This document shows positions 1 through 7,783 of a stretch of 64,000 nucleotides of DNA, one piece after another. Each line of letters starts with the position of its first letter. Position 1 is the first letter of the stretch. The DNA is taken from contig PLWS01000002.1 of the NCBI GenBank assembly GCA_003151115.1, positions 248,001 to 312,000 on the forward strand, written 5' to 3'. Source of the DNA: Vulcanimicrobiota bacterium (GTDB lineage: Bacteria; Vulcanimicrobiota; Vulcanimicrobiia; Vulcanimicrobiales; Vulcanimicrobiaceae). The notes under the pieces were generated by a model that had not been told where the DNA came from, made no database searches, and worked only from the letters and a program-made list of their open reading frames with translations. A program made the translations under genes and the position numbers.

Positions 1-2
1 CG

Positions 3-182
3 CAAGCACTCGCGCGCATTCAACTCCAGCAGTTGAAGCAGCTGGCAGGGACGGGACTGCAAAGCTCAGGGCTGAGCGAACTGACGCGCGCGCACCTCGA
101 AGCGCTCTCGGCACTAGCTCAGCAAGCCTTGGACGCCAAAGCGAACATCATCACGCTTCCGGCCGCACTCCGAGGCCAGTAA
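3..182 (+). CDS. C-terminal end of an unidentified protein (5' truncated by window edge)
   Basis: An open frame enters from the left edge and stops with TAA at 180-182. It encodes about 59 residues of Gln/Leu/Ala-rich helix, including the stretch ELTRAHLEALSALAQQALDA. This resembles the helical tail of zinc-dependent metalloproteases of the DUF5117 type, but the fragment is too short to name. It is convergent with the broken C11 protease gene that ends at 189. The codon pattern looks like genuine coding sequence. Confidence 0.5.
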   Translation, partial: QALARIQLQQLKQLAGTGLQSSGLSELTRAHLEALSALAQQALDAKANIITLPAALRGQ

Positions 183-188
183 CGGAGT

Positions 189-881
189 TTACGCCAGCAC
201 ACGTTCGGCCGCGGCCGCGTCGGTTTCGGAGAAGAATGTGTTGTGCGTTTCCGTAATCCGCGGCGCCCACGGGTCGACGGAACGTTTCGTGACTGGAAAG
301 TGTACGGTCGGCCCGGCGGCATCGCGATAATCCGATCCCCCGAACGGTTCGAAGGACGCGCTTTCGGCATGCGCGGTAACGAGGGCGCGGATCGCCGCTC
401 CGGCATCTGTTGCGGCTGCGCGCAATCGCGAATCTAGGCGATCGTCGCTAGCGATTTTTGCGTAGAGGGCCAGCGCCGGCCGGTCGGCGTGCCACGGCAT
501 GTCGGGCGTGGCGTCTGCAAAACGCACCATGCCGGGCACCGAGTTTGCATCGTCGCGCAGCCACGCCAACGTTGCGGCGTCGGCGGAGCGCGCGGCAACG
601 GCGTCGTTGAAAGCTTTTACGCTGCGCTCGACCGTCTCGCGTTTGCGCGGATCGAGATCGAGCACGTCGAACGCGGCAGCCGGCTTCCACGTGAATGCGC
701 CGGCGCCATAGCTTTGCTGCATGACGTCGCGCACGATCGCCCTACCCATCGCGTTCGGATCCCCGATATTTTTTGCAACCGCCTCTGCGACGCTGCTGGG
801 CACGCCCGGCGAAACCATCGTCTCGGGACTGGCCGCCAGCCATTTGATGCCGGCGTGCGAGAGCGCGTCGGCAAATCCGAG
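189..881 (-). pseudogene. Clostripain-like (C11) cysteine peptidase, 3' half, separated by an insertion
   Basis: This minus-strand half encodes about 230 residues. It begins LGFADALSHAGIKWLAASPE, which matches the part of peptidase family C11 that directly follows the catalytic Cys. The 5' half, with the catalytic His and Cys, lies at 4897-5414 on the same strand. Joining the halves through one copy of the shared 14-bp repeat (868-881 / 4897-4910) gives an in-frame CLMASLGFADALSHAGIKW. A start codon fortuitously supplied by the inserted DNA (TTG at 905) could translate the remnant, but it would lack the catalytic residues. I therefore treat it as an inactivated fragment of a formerly secreted or surface protease. 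Confidence 0.85.
868..881. repeat. 14-bp target-site duplication, left copy
   Basis: TCGGCAAATCCGAG occurs here and again, identically, at 4897-4910, immediately outside both ends of the inserted element. The sequence belongs to the interrupted protease gene. One copy is needed to restore its frame, which is what a target-site duplication predicts. The site is itself a loose palindrome (TCGG...CCGA). Confidence 0.85.
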
Positions 882-914
882 GGGATATATAGTAACCCGG
901 CCCAAACGTCCGGT
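882..914 (+). repeat. Left terminal inverted repeat of the 4-kb element
   Basis: The tip GGGATA (882-887) and the inner core AAACGTCCGGT (904-914) both recur as reverse complements at the right end. The interval between tip and core is imperfect, with one indel. Confidence 0.8.
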
Positions 915-1091
915 TTCTGAGAAACGCGAGGGGTGAGGGGCGCACAGGCGTTAGGTATACCAACGCATCACATCAACGGACTGCTTCGGCGAGCGCACCG
1001 CTTCCAGCAGCGCCCTAAAGGCATTTCCCATATAGCATCTAAAGCAAAACCGCGAGATCTTCCGAACGGTGCGTTATAGGAGGTGCAGCAC

Positions 1092-1808
1092 ATGCGGACT
1101 ACGGTACTCGCAGGAGCGCTCACAGCGGCGTTCTTCACCGCAATCGCGGTGCCGCGCGTAAGTGCGCAAACCTCCGGTTCTCCGGTGGCGATCAACGCGT
1201 GCGGGCCGATATTGGTAGACAACAGTACGCAAACGCTCTTCGGCATCCCGGTGACTTCAACAAGCGGCGGGATTCAAATACAGTTCACCAACGAATCGTC
1301 AAAAACCGCGAACCTGATCAACTTTACCGTCGACTCGAACGGCGATTCCTTTGTCATCCGCGACGTCGGAACGTTCTCGCCGAACATTGAAATCACGCAT
1401 AAGTATAGCAACGGCGCGGGACAAGCATTCGTGCTGCCGGCGCTCGTCGCACCCAAGATTTCGTGTCACGTGCAGTCTGTCGGCTTCACCGACGGGACGA
1501 CATGGCGCCACGGTGATGCGGGGATCTCTCCACCCGCATCCCCAAGCACGCAAGCCCTGAGCGCAACCCCCGCATCCGTGACGATGGATCGCAACGCGGA
1601 ATCACATCTGTTCATGGTTATGGCGGCGGAAGAGGTCGCCGCGTTCACCGAGCGCGACACGTGCGTCCAAATTGCAAACGTGAAGCTCAGCGCATCCGGT
1701 GAAGCAGCGGCTACGTATGTGGTCACACCGATTGTGCCGGGAACGTGTTCCGCCGTCATCCGCGACCAATACGGCCATACCGTGGTGGTGCCGATAACTG
1801 TACGCTGA
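1092..1808 (+). CDS. Secreted protein of unknown function carried by the 4-kb element
   Basis: About 238 residues. I chose ATG 1092 because AGGAGG lies 8 bp upstream; a GTG at 1083 would place the start on top of that site. Residues 1-26 form a signal peptide (hydrophobic LAGALTAAFFTAIA, cleavage after VSA). The mature protein is Thr/Ser-rich with several Cys (NACGPILVDN, KISCHVQS, DTCVQIAN, GTCSAVI) and beta-strand character. A Pro/Ser linker near residue 145 divides it into two probable beta domains, the second Ig-like (TPASVTMD...YVVTPIVPGTC). It probably acts in the periplasm or outside the cell. It is the first gene inside the inserted element and stands alone on its strand. No family recognised. 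Confidence 0.7.
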   Translation: MRTTVLAGALTAAFFTAIAVPRVSAQTSGSPVAINACGPILVDNSTQTLFGIPVTSTSGGIQIQFTNESSKTANLINFTVDSNGDSFVIRDVGTFSPNIEITHKYSNGAGQAFVLPALVAPKISCHVQSVGFTDGTTWRHGDAGISPPASPSTQALSATPASVTMDRNAESHLFMVMAAEEVAAFTERDTCVQIANVKLSASGEAAATYVVTPIVPGTCSAVIRDQYGHTVVVPITVR

Positions 1809-1821
1809 CGCATCGCAAACA

Positions 1822-1852
1822 AAGAGGTCCGCGGCATTGCCGCGAGCCTCTT
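1822..1852 (+). terminator. Possible stem-loop terminator after the secreted-protein gene
   Basis: An imperfect inverted repeat (AAGAGG...CGCGG-loop-CCGCG...CCTCTT) begins 13 bp after the stop codon at 1808. It lacks a strong T tract, so intrinsic termination is uncertain. Confidence 0.35.
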
Positions 1853-2015
1853 GCGTCGAACCCCGTTCGGGCAGCCATCCGCGGCTACGCGAAACGTTTG
1901 CGCATCGCGTGTCACGCGTCTCGCGCCTCACGCCTCGCGCAAGGGACGTCCGGTCGGCTTCGAGCCGAGCGCGCAGCGTCCGGTCGTTCCGGTGCGGGAG
2001 ACTCCTAAATGTATC

Positions 2016-2576
2016 CTAATGGATGTTCAGGGTTCCTCTGTCTCGCGCGATTATTCCACGTAGCTGTGCAATCCGGGCGTTAAGTTTACGCAGATCGTTC
2101 TCCGCGTCGTTCAAGTCTTTTCTTGCTTGTGCAACGTCAATGTCTGCCACATTTAGACTTGATGTTGCGACGGATACGTCCTCGTCCGCAAGGTTCGCAT
2201 CAACCTGTAACTCATTGGCTCTAATCTGGTCGTCGCTTGTTTGCGCCGTTCGCTTCGCGTCATCCGCTGCTGCATGTTTCTGTGCCGCAATAAGCTCCTT
2301 GTCGTTAAGGCTCTGGCGCGTTTTCATCTGCTGAGCCAATGCCTTGGCCATATATGACTTCGCGTTCCGAATCTGCGTTAAGGCACGTGGGTGGTAATAA
2401 TTCACGTCGTTTGAAAGGCGCGTCTGCGAGTCCGACAGTTCTGCGCGCACGTTCGAATAGTATTTGACTCCGTTGCCGTACTGCGTGAGCGAATAGACTA
2501 GTCGGTTTATTTCGGAAATGGACGAGGCACGAAACGAGACCTGTTTGATTTGCCCCGATGAAAGCGGCACGTCCAA
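2016..2576 (-). CDS. Coiled-coil protein of unknown function (possibly 5'-truncated)
   Basis: About 186 residues read from TTG 2576, with no ATG available in this frame. The frame stays open for some 14 further codons upstream, so the N terminus is uncertain and may have been lost. Residues 1-40 look globular. Residues 60-186 are Gln/Ala/Asp/Lys-rich and predicted helical, with heptad-like spacing (ISEINRLVYSL, DVAQARKDLNDAENDLRKL), so a long coiled coil is likely. No signal peptide or membrane segment. It is the only minus-strand gene in the left half of the element and is convergent with the secreted-protein gene at 1092. Function cannot be assigned. Confidence 0.5.
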   Translation of the reverse strand: MDVPLSSGQIKQVSFRASSISEINRLVYSLTQYGNGVKYYSNVRAELSDSQTRLSNDVNYYHPRALTQIRNAKSYMAKALAQQMKTRQSLNDKELIAAQKHAAADDAKRTAQTSDDQIRANELQVDANLADEDVSVATSSLNVADIDVAQARKDLNDAENDLRKLNARIAQLRGIIARDRGTLNIH

Positions 2577-2759
2577 AACAAAACCGCTGCCGTTCAGGTT
2601 GGCTGTCCATGGTTTTCAATCATCTCTAGGGCGACAATTCGGGCACCGTAACAGGCCGCCTTTTCCAAGGGAAATCTCCAGCCCAAGCCCATAAATAATG
2701 TCGAAGTGAGCAATAGCGAGAAACGTATCGTTACTTGGAGCAAATGAAATGATGAGCTC

Positions 2760-3713
2760 ATGCTGATATTTAAATATCTCAGTCCAGAGGGAATTACTCA
2801 CGTGTTTAGGCGCAGGGGAGAAGTGAGTTTACGATTTGCGCTACCGCGGGATTACAACGATCCCTATGAGTTATTTCTGCAGACCGATAAGCCATTACGC
2901 TCGAAAAAGCACCGCGCGTTCTATAAGTACTTTCTTGGCAAGATTAAACAGTTTCCGGTGACATGCTTCTCGAAACGCCCCGATTCCGTCGCGATGTGGG
3001 CCCACTATGGCAGGGATGCCGCCGGAGTATGCCTCGCTTTCGATGAAGATGACTTGGCGGATAAGTTTCCGAGTGCATTTGTGGGCGATGTTAAGTACCT
3101 GGAAGGCCCCGCGCAGATTCCTGCGTGGAAGGTTGTGTATGCGTACACCACGGAAAAGAATCGACACAGCGAATGGCTCTTGAACGACGCTTACGGCCTC
3201 GCTTATTTCGCGAAGCGTTCTGAGTGGCAATATGAATCCGAACGTCGTCTAATCGTGGACCCAAAGGCGTTGAAACATTCAAATGGCATCTTGCTGGCCA
3301 AATTACCCAGGCGTGTGCTGCGCTACATTATTGTTGGACCACAGGCGCAAGATAGCATCAGGCAGCTTTGCCGGAGACGCGCCAGCGAGTATCGCGTCCC
3401 GCTCCTTGAGCTTAGAATTGGCAAGACCCGCTACAAGCCGTTTTTTTCGACCGCTTCAGGTGACGTAATGACTTGGAACGTGAAAGGCTTCAGAAAATCG
3501 TCTGAGGTTTGTATCAGCTGCGGTGAGCCCGCTAGGGTAAATGCGGGTGCTCTTTGCCGTTGGTGCGCCATTGAACCATCGGAGGTTGCCGAAGCAGCAA
3601 CCCGTTCATTGATGACCATAGCCTTAGATTTAGGCGTCACGAGTTTGGTGGAAGTCGGGTTCACCGGAGCCAAGCAAAAAGGTTGGCGTGTAAGGCGGGC
3701 GCGTCGCTCGTAA
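2760..3713 (+). CDS. DUF2971 family protein with C-terminal zinc knuckle
   Basis: 317 residues from ATG 2760. The N-terminal 230 residues carry DUF2971 hallmarks: LPRDYNDPYE near 30, then CFSKRPDSVAMWAHYGR with a downstream AFDEDD near 75-100, and WQYESERRLI near 160. The last 80 residues add a C-x2-C...C-x2-C cluster (CISCGE ... CRWC, near 257-275), probably a zinc knuckle, and a basic tail (RVRRARRS). No membrane segment, so cytoplasmic. DUF2971 has no settled biochemical role that I can state with confidence. Here it is cargo of the inserted element, just upstream of the left GCGCAT array. The zinc knuckle and basic tail would suit nucleic-acid binding, which is inference. Confidence 0.75.
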   Translation: MLIFKYLSPEGITHVFRRRGEVSLRFALPRDYNDPYELFLQTDKPLRSKKHRAFYKYFLGKIKQFPVTCFSKRPDSVAMWAHYGRDAAGVCLAFDEDDLADKFPSAFVGDVKYLEGPAQIPAWKVVYAYTTEKNRHSEWLLNDAYGLAYFAKRSEWQYESERRLIVDPKALKHSNGILLAKLPRRVLRYIIVGPQAQDSIRQLCRRRASEYRVPLLELRIGKTRYKPFFSTASGDVMTWNVKGFRKSSEVCISCGEPARVNAGALCRWCAIEPSEVAEAATRSLMTIALDLGVTSLVEVGFTGAKQKGWRVRRARRS

Positions 3714-3732
3714 GATTGTTAGAAATCGTTAG

Positions 3733-3914
3733 CACATAGCGCATAGCGCATCATGCATTGCGCATCGGCGCACGCCCATTGCGCATCGGCACAGCGCATT
3801 GCGCATCGGCCGCGTTGCGCATTGGCACCACGCATTGCGCATCGGCGCATAGCGCATCGGTGCATTGCCGGATTGCGCATCGGCGCACCGCGCATCGGTG
3901 CATTGCGCAACGGG
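3733..3914 (+). repeat. Left GCGCAT-rich direct-repeat array of the 4-kb element
   Basis: About ten degenerate units of roughly 18-21 bp built on CATTGCGCATCGG. The exact string ATTGCGCATCGG occurs five times. TGCGCA is palindromic, so each unit is a small dyad. The array opens with ATAGCGCATCATGCA (3743-3757), which is repeated at the start of the right array (4650-4664) in the same orientation. There is no convincing gene on either strand. Confidence 0.8.
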
Positions 3915-3936
3915 ATAGCGGTTAGCGAATCTTAAA

Positions 3937-4668
3937 TCAATGTCGCCAAGGATTAGAGATCACTTGGCCTTCAATCACAATGCAATAGAGATCGTCCCAG
4001 GTACGTTGCCAGCGCCATCCCTTGGACGTGCCCGGCGCATTATGCTCTATCCAGCTTGTTGCCACTATAGCCGATAGGGTCGTTTTGCATTTTGGGCACC
4101 TCGGCTCGCCTGCGGCAGTAAATCGTCCTCCGCACCCGCACGGTTCCAAATATGGTTCAACACCGCTTGTTATTCGCTTGAAACGTACGAAGGGTGCTCC
4201 GTTTGGTCGCGGGGCATAGTCATCGAGAATTGCGGTGCAACCACAGGAGTCGCAGTATGCGTAAGAACTATCGTTGAAGCCGCTATGTACTAAGTAATAA
4301 GAAAAGCGGCTGTTGCAGTGCTCGCAAACGCCGAGACCGTCTTCTCTCCGTATACGTTGTTCAGGCCCTTCATACTTATGAAGAGCCCAATTCGCCCCTT
4401 GTGCCTGTAAACTCCACAGGTCAGATTCTGCATTTTCTTTCACCTTACGCCGTTTTTGTGTTAAAACCTCAATCCAATGTAACCCCTTCCGAAAGACTCT
4501 CTGAATGCTCTCAAAGTTTTCGCTAAAAGTTCGCACAGGGGAAATCTTTTGGCCGGGCAACGCCGTTTTTCCGCTCAACGTGACCAAATCAGGGGTTTGC
4601 TCCTCCAGACCTACTAGACACACCCAGTACCGGGAGCGGCACATCATACATAGCGCATCATGCACCAT
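3937..4668 (-). CDS. Zinc-ribbon protein lying between two repeat arrays
   Basis: About 243 residues if read from the ATG at 4668. The frame is open to 4803, but the extra N terminus is only translated repeat (MRNAP units), so the true start is uncertain and may be further in. The body contains four Cys clusters: CEHC, CDSCGC, CGCGG and CPKC. These are consistent with two zinc ribbons around residues 120-220. It also has a basic linker and an aromatic C terminus (GWRWQRTWDDLYC). No signal peptide or membrane segment, so it may be a nucleic-acid-binding or adaptor protein. It is embedded in the transposase-less element, with direct-repeat arrays on both sides. Family not recognised. Confidence 0.6.
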   Translation of the reverse strand: MVHDALCMMCRSRYWVCLVGLEEQTPDLVTLSGKTALPGQKISPVRTFSENFESIQRVFRKGLHWIEVLTQKRRKVKENAESDLWSLQAQGANWALHKYEGPEQRIRREDGLGVCEHCNSRFSYYLVHSGFNDSSYAYCDSCGCTAILDDYAPRPNGAPFVRFKRITSGVEPYLEPCGCGGRFTAAGEPRCPKCKTTLSAIVATSWIEHNAPGTSKGWRWQRTWDDLYCIVIEGQVISNPWRH

Positions 4669-4864
4669 TGCATTGCGCATCGGTGCATTGCGCATCGGCG
4701 GCATCGGCATCGGTGCATTGCGCATGGGCGCGTTGCGCATCGACGCATAGCGCATCGACGCATTGCGCATCGGCAGCGGCATCGGCAGCATCGCATTACG
4801 CATTGCGCAACCCGCTTAGCGCATAGCGTAGCGCATTGCGCAAACGACGCATTGCGCATCGGGG
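4650..4864 (+). repeat. Right GCGCAT-rich direct-repeat array of the 4-kb element
   Basis: Same unit and orientation as the array at 3733-3914, with ATTGCGCATCGG four times plus many variants. It opens with the same 15-mer, ATAGCGCATCATGCA. It runs up to the right inverted terminal repeat, so the units are subterminal on this side only. On the minus strand the array is open in the frame of the zinc-ribbon gene, which obscures that gene's start. Confidence 0.8.
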
Positions 4865-4896
4865 ACCGGACGTTTTGCGCGCTTGTGTATTATCCC
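4865..4896 (-). repeat. Right terminal inverted repeat of the 4-kb element
   Basis: Read on the minus strand it starts GGGATA and reaches AAACGTCCGGT after 21 bp, mirroring the left end at 882-914. Confidence 0.8.
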
Positions 4897-4910
4897 TCGG
4901 CAAATCCGAG
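4897..4910. repeat. 14-bp target-site duplication, right copy
   Basis: Identical to 868-881 (TCGGCAAATCCGAG) and directly abuts the right terminal repeat. Confidence 0.85.
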
Positions 4911-5414
4911 CGAGGCCATCAAGCATTGGTTCGCAACGACGCCGTCGACGGTGCGGCCTGCGTCCTCCGGATGCGCGGTGGCGTGCATCTTCACGCCGTC
5001 GGCGATTGCCTGGGCGATCTGCGGCATCGGCATGAGCTGCTTAAACGAATCGGCTTCCAAACCGCCGCCGTCGCCGGCGCCGTGATCGACCAGCTCGATC
5101 CATGTTTGCTTCGCGCCCACGCGCTGAGCGTTGTCGAGCGTGCGCGCGACGAACCGCGCGAGATTTTCAGGCGAAGCCATGTCGTCCGGTGAGCGCGTCG
5201 TCCCGTCGAGCGTTTGGCATCCATCTTGAATCGTCGCGCGCTGCGTGCCCGCGCGAGATGTGTCTTCGACCGTGAACTGGATCGCCGTGTCCTCTGCGCT
5301 CGTGATTCGCGCCTGGCGAATCACCGCGCTTTGTGATTGATCGAGGTTGTTATCGCCGTCGCGGTAGATTCCGAATTCCAAAGCTCGCGGCGGATTGCAC
5401 CTAACTGGTTCCAA
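4897..5414 (-). pseudogene. Clostripain-like (C11) cysteine peptidase, 5' half
   Basis: The half encodes about 170 native residues before entering the element, where GGGATAA adds one residue and a stop. It keeps the family landmarks: RDGDNNLDQSQ near residue 18-28, the catalytic His in VDHGAGDGGG (about His111) and the nucleophile in NQCLMAS (about Cys164). The insertion falls only a few residues after that Cys. The start used is TTG 5414, with GGAGG about 9 bp upstream. A terminator-like hairpin sits right there, so the original N terminus with a signal peptide may already have been lost. The 3' half is at 189-881. Confidence 0.8.
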
Positions 5415-5447
5415 AAGAGAAAGCCTCCCACAACTGTGTGAGAGGCT
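5411..5447 (-). terminator. Intrinsic terminator after the GH18-like gene
   Basis: On the minus strand, AGCCTC...GAGGCT forms a stem with internal pairing (CACA/TGTG). It is followed by a pyrimidine-rich TTTCTCTTTT. It lies about 35 bp past the stop of the GH18-like gene and also supplies the GGAGG in front of the protease fragment. Confidence 0.65.
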
Positions 5448-5480
5448 ATCCCGACGAGCGCGTTATTTGGAAAGGTCTGG

Positions 5481-6998
5481 CTAAGGAATTGTTCCGAACG
5501 CGCAGGATTTGTAGTCGCTGTTGACTTGCAAGTTGTAGTGGAATCCGCTCGTCAGCGTTATCGTGCTGCCCGGGCCGATGCCGCCGCTGTTCGCCGGGCA
5601 AAGCCAGGCGACGCCGGTACTGGGCGTAACCTGCACGGTGAACGTGCCGGCTCCGATCGTGTCGAGGATGAAGCTGTCGGGACAGCTGCTTCCGCTCGCG
5701 GCTAGCGTGCACCACGAGGTAAAGCTCGACGCGTTGACCGCGGGGAACGGATAGTACTGTTGCGCCGACGTGATAAGGGTTGTGATTTCGGAGCCGCCGG
5801 TTCCATTGTTGGTCAACTGCAGCAGGATGTTGGGACCCGCGGGCGGAGCGGCCGCGCCGAAAATCTTCGTGCTGAAAAGACCTTTGGTCGCAAAGGTGTC
5901 GCCATAGAGGTTCGGCGCATAGTCGTTTCCGAGTTGCCACGTCACGACTCCGTTGATATGCGAATAGAGTGACGGGTTGCTGGAAAACATGTAGTTCAGT
6001 TCGCTCGCCAGCGAGTTCAGTATTGCGCTCTGGTCGTACTGGACCGGCGGAGCGGCCGGGGCGGTCGGGTTGAAGATGGTGTAGGTACCGCCCGCGCCTT
6101 GATTCACGGGTTCGCCGACGAGTATTCTCGTTGTCGATGGAATGCACAGGTTGGTAGCCGCCGCGCAGCTGGCCTGCACGGTGCCGTTGATCGCCTGCGC
6201 GATTCCTTGCGCGAAGAGCACTTTGCTTTCATCGACGCCGCTGACAACCTGGCCTTGCGTATTGGTGACGTTATTCAACACGATGCCGGTCGGGCCGGTA
6301 TTGTAGGTCTGCGTTAAGACATCATCAACGAAGCCGTTCTTGAGCGCCAGACCGAAGTTATTGTTGATGCCCCCCGCGCTGAATCCAAGGTTCGCCGGGT
6401 TGGTCGCGTCGACGTTGACGCCGGTAACGCCGACGACTTGCGGAGCAATCGATACTAAGAGCGTCTTGCCGTTGCTCAGAACCACAGCCTTCATCGCTTG
6501 CGCGATGCTGTTGACGGCCGCGGCGGTGAAACCGTTTTCAAAGTCGAGATCCACGCCCACGACTTGATTGTTGCCCGAAAGGCTCGCGTTGTATGCGTTG
6601 ATCTGCGCCGCGATGTTTGCAGCCAGCGTGGCGGGCGGCTGCGGCCAGGAAGCCGGAACGACGACGGCGCCGCCTATGCTCAAGAACGTTTGGTTTCCGC
6701 TTGCCGCCGCCGACCGGTTCGAGGCGGCTGTGGTTAGTGCGGCTGCGATTGTCGAATTGCTGGCCGCCGTCGTGGGATCGGCGAACGCGATCACGAGAAT
6801 ATTGGGCGATTGCCAGCCGGATGCCGTGATCTGGGCCAACGCGCCGCTCGCAAATGCGTCGACGTAGGCCGCCTTGGCGAACGTCACCGGTGCGCCGAGC
6901 TGCAAATGCCCAGGAACCGGAGGAGTCACGTTTGTGGTAGCGCACGCCGATAAAGTGAGCGACGCCACCGAGGCAAATAGAATGCTGCGTATGTTCAT
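5481..6998 (-). CDS. GH18-like (chitinase-fold) lipoprotein
   Basis: 505 residues. Residues 1-19 are a lipoprotein signal (lipobox LSAC, Cys19). The central region has glycoside hydrolase family 18 landmarks. FLSIGGA (about 105-111) corresponds to the SxGG motif. GVDLDFE (about 148-154) corresponds to the DxDxE catalytic motif, with Glu154 as the likely acid. LTQTYN (about 235) lies on a later strand. Family members hydrolyse beta-1,4-GlcNAc polymers or act as lectins. A C-terminal 110-residue beta domain with paired Cys may be an accessory binding module. GGAG lies 8 bp before the ATG, and the gene starts 5 bp after the DUF4097 lipoprotein gene, so the two form an operon. Confidence 0.8.
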   Translation of the reverse strand: MNIRSILFASVASLTLSACATTNVTPPVPGHLQLGAPVTFAKAAYVDAFASGALAQITASGWQSPNILVIAFADPTTAASNSTIAAALTTAASNRSAAASGNQTFLSIGGAVVVPASWPQPPATLAANIAAQINAYNASLSGNNQVVGVDLDFENGFTAAAVNSIAQAMKAVVLSNGKTLLVSIAPQVVGVTGVNVDATNPANLGFSAGGINNNFGLALKNGFVDDVLTQTYNTGPTGIVLNNVTNTQGQVVSGVDESKVLFAQGIAQAINGTVQASCAAATNLCIPSTTRILVGEPVNQGAGGTYTIFNPTAPAAPPVQYDQSAILNSLASELNYMFSSNPSLYSHINGVVTWQLGNDYAPNLYGDTFATKGLFSTKIFGAAAPPAGPNILLQLTNNGTGGSEITTLITSAQQYYPFPAVNASSFTSWCTLAASGSSCPDSFILDTIGAGTFTVQVTPSTGVAWLCPANSGGIGPGSTITLTSGFHYNLQVNSDYKSCAFGTIP

Positions 6999-7003
6999 AA
7001 GAG

Positions 7004-7711
7004 TTACTCCGGTTCGACGGCGATTGGGCCGCTGACGGTGTGCAAAGTCATTGAAGATGTGGCTTTCCCGATGCGTCCCGTGGCGGAATTTCCGACCATG
7101 CCTTGATGGCTGTCCGAAGGGAAGAAGAGATCGACCGAGCCGCTGAGCGTGCTCGCGTCGACGTGCGCGTCACTGTTGCGCGCGATGTGCACGGTAATGC
7201 GCCCGCTGATCGCGGTGAGGTGAATGCGCCGCGTTCCGGTGAGGCGTCCGAGCGTGGCGTCAAGCCTGCCGCTGACTTCGTTTGCATCCACGTCGCCGGC
7301 GAGTCCGGTAAGGGTTGTCGGTCCGCTGACGTTGGTCACCGAAACCGAAACCGTTTTGGGAACGCGAATGGTATAATCCACTTCGCCCCCGTTTTGATTT
7401 CCGAAGAAGCCGCTGCGGTCGTATTCCGTCTTGATCACGATCTCCGAACCGTTGCGGTTCGCGACGACGTGCGTCCGGCCGACCGCGGCTTGATCGGCGC
7501 CGTAAATCACGGCGCTCACGTCAACGTTCGGGCGATCCCATGCGGTGACCTCAATCGTCCCCGCGACGTTCGTGATGCTCGTTTGGGTAACACCGGAAGC
7601 CGCCAGCGCGCTGTGATACCGCACCTGGACGTTGTGGCTTCCCAGCGATGTTGCATCGATGCAGCCCGCTAGTGACAGCGCGCCCAACAATGCAAACCAC
7701 CGTGGTCTCAT
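7004..7711 (-). CDS. DUF4097-type beta-strand-repeat lipoprotein
   Basis: About 235 residues from ATG 7711, preceded by AGGA 8 bp upstream; an ATG at 7732 adds only a charged leader. The lipoprotein signal ends at LSLAGC. The mature part is a succession of short beta strands with repeating patterns such as VEVTAWDRPN, VSVTNVSGPTTLTGL and LSGSVDLFFPS. These are typical of DUF4097/DUF2807 beta-solenoid proteins, whose substrates are unknown. It probably sits at the envelope. It is first in an operon with the GH18-like lipoprotein. Confidence 0.75.
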   Translation of the reverse strand: MRPRWFALLGALSLAGCIDATSLGSHNVQVRYHSALAASGVTQTSITNVAGTIEVTAWDRPNVDVSAVIYGADQAAVGRTHVVANRNGSEIVIKTEYDRSGFFGNQNGGEVDYTIRVPKTVSVSVTNVSGPTTLTGLAGDVDANEVSGRLDATLGRLTGTRRIHLTAISGRITVHIARNSDAHVDASTLSGSVDLFFPSDSHQGMVGNSATGRIGKATSSMTLHTVSGPIAVEPE

Positions 7712-7783
7712 AGACCGTTTCCTACGACACATAGAAGGTTTAACCGCTCTCTTGCTAAGCGAGTTTCACTAACTTTTAGAGAG

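Larger units (their letters stand above)
882..4896. mobile_element. 4,015-bp inverted-repeat element without a recognisable transposase, inserted in a C11 protease gene
   Basis: The ends are inverted relative to each other. The left end starts GGGATA and has AAACGTCCGGT at 904-914. The right end carries the complements ACCGGACGTTT at 4865-4875 and TATCCC at 4891-4896. Between tip and core the two ends match imperfectly over about 21-22 bp. A perfect 14-bp direct repeat flanks the element. Cargo is a secreted protein (1092-1808), a coiled-coil protein (2016-2576, minus), a DUF2971 protein (2760-3713) and a zinc-ribbon protein (3937-4668, minus) between two GCGCAT arrays. None has a DDE, HUH, serine- or tyrosine-recombinase signature that I can see. 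The element is therefore either non-autonomous, mobilised in trans, or moved by an unrecognised protein. Boundaries are seen directly; the mobilisation mode is inference. Confidence 0.85.

Noticed and set aside
2616-2801. Small minus-strand ORF ending LLRCPNCRPRDD
   Set aside because: It overlaps the start of the DUF2971 gene, lacks a ribosome site and has no supporting features beyond one CxxC.
4669-4803. N-terminal extension of the zinc-ribbon protein made of MRNAP repeats
   Set aside because: It is simply the repeat array read in an open frame; composition follows the DNA repeat, so it is not evidence for a coding extension.
882-4896. Casposon or IS identity for the 4-kb element, prompted by its 14-bp duplication
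   Set aside because: No Cas1, family-B polymerase, DDE, HUH, serine or tyrosine recombinase is visible in any of its genes, so the resemblance rests only on duplication length.
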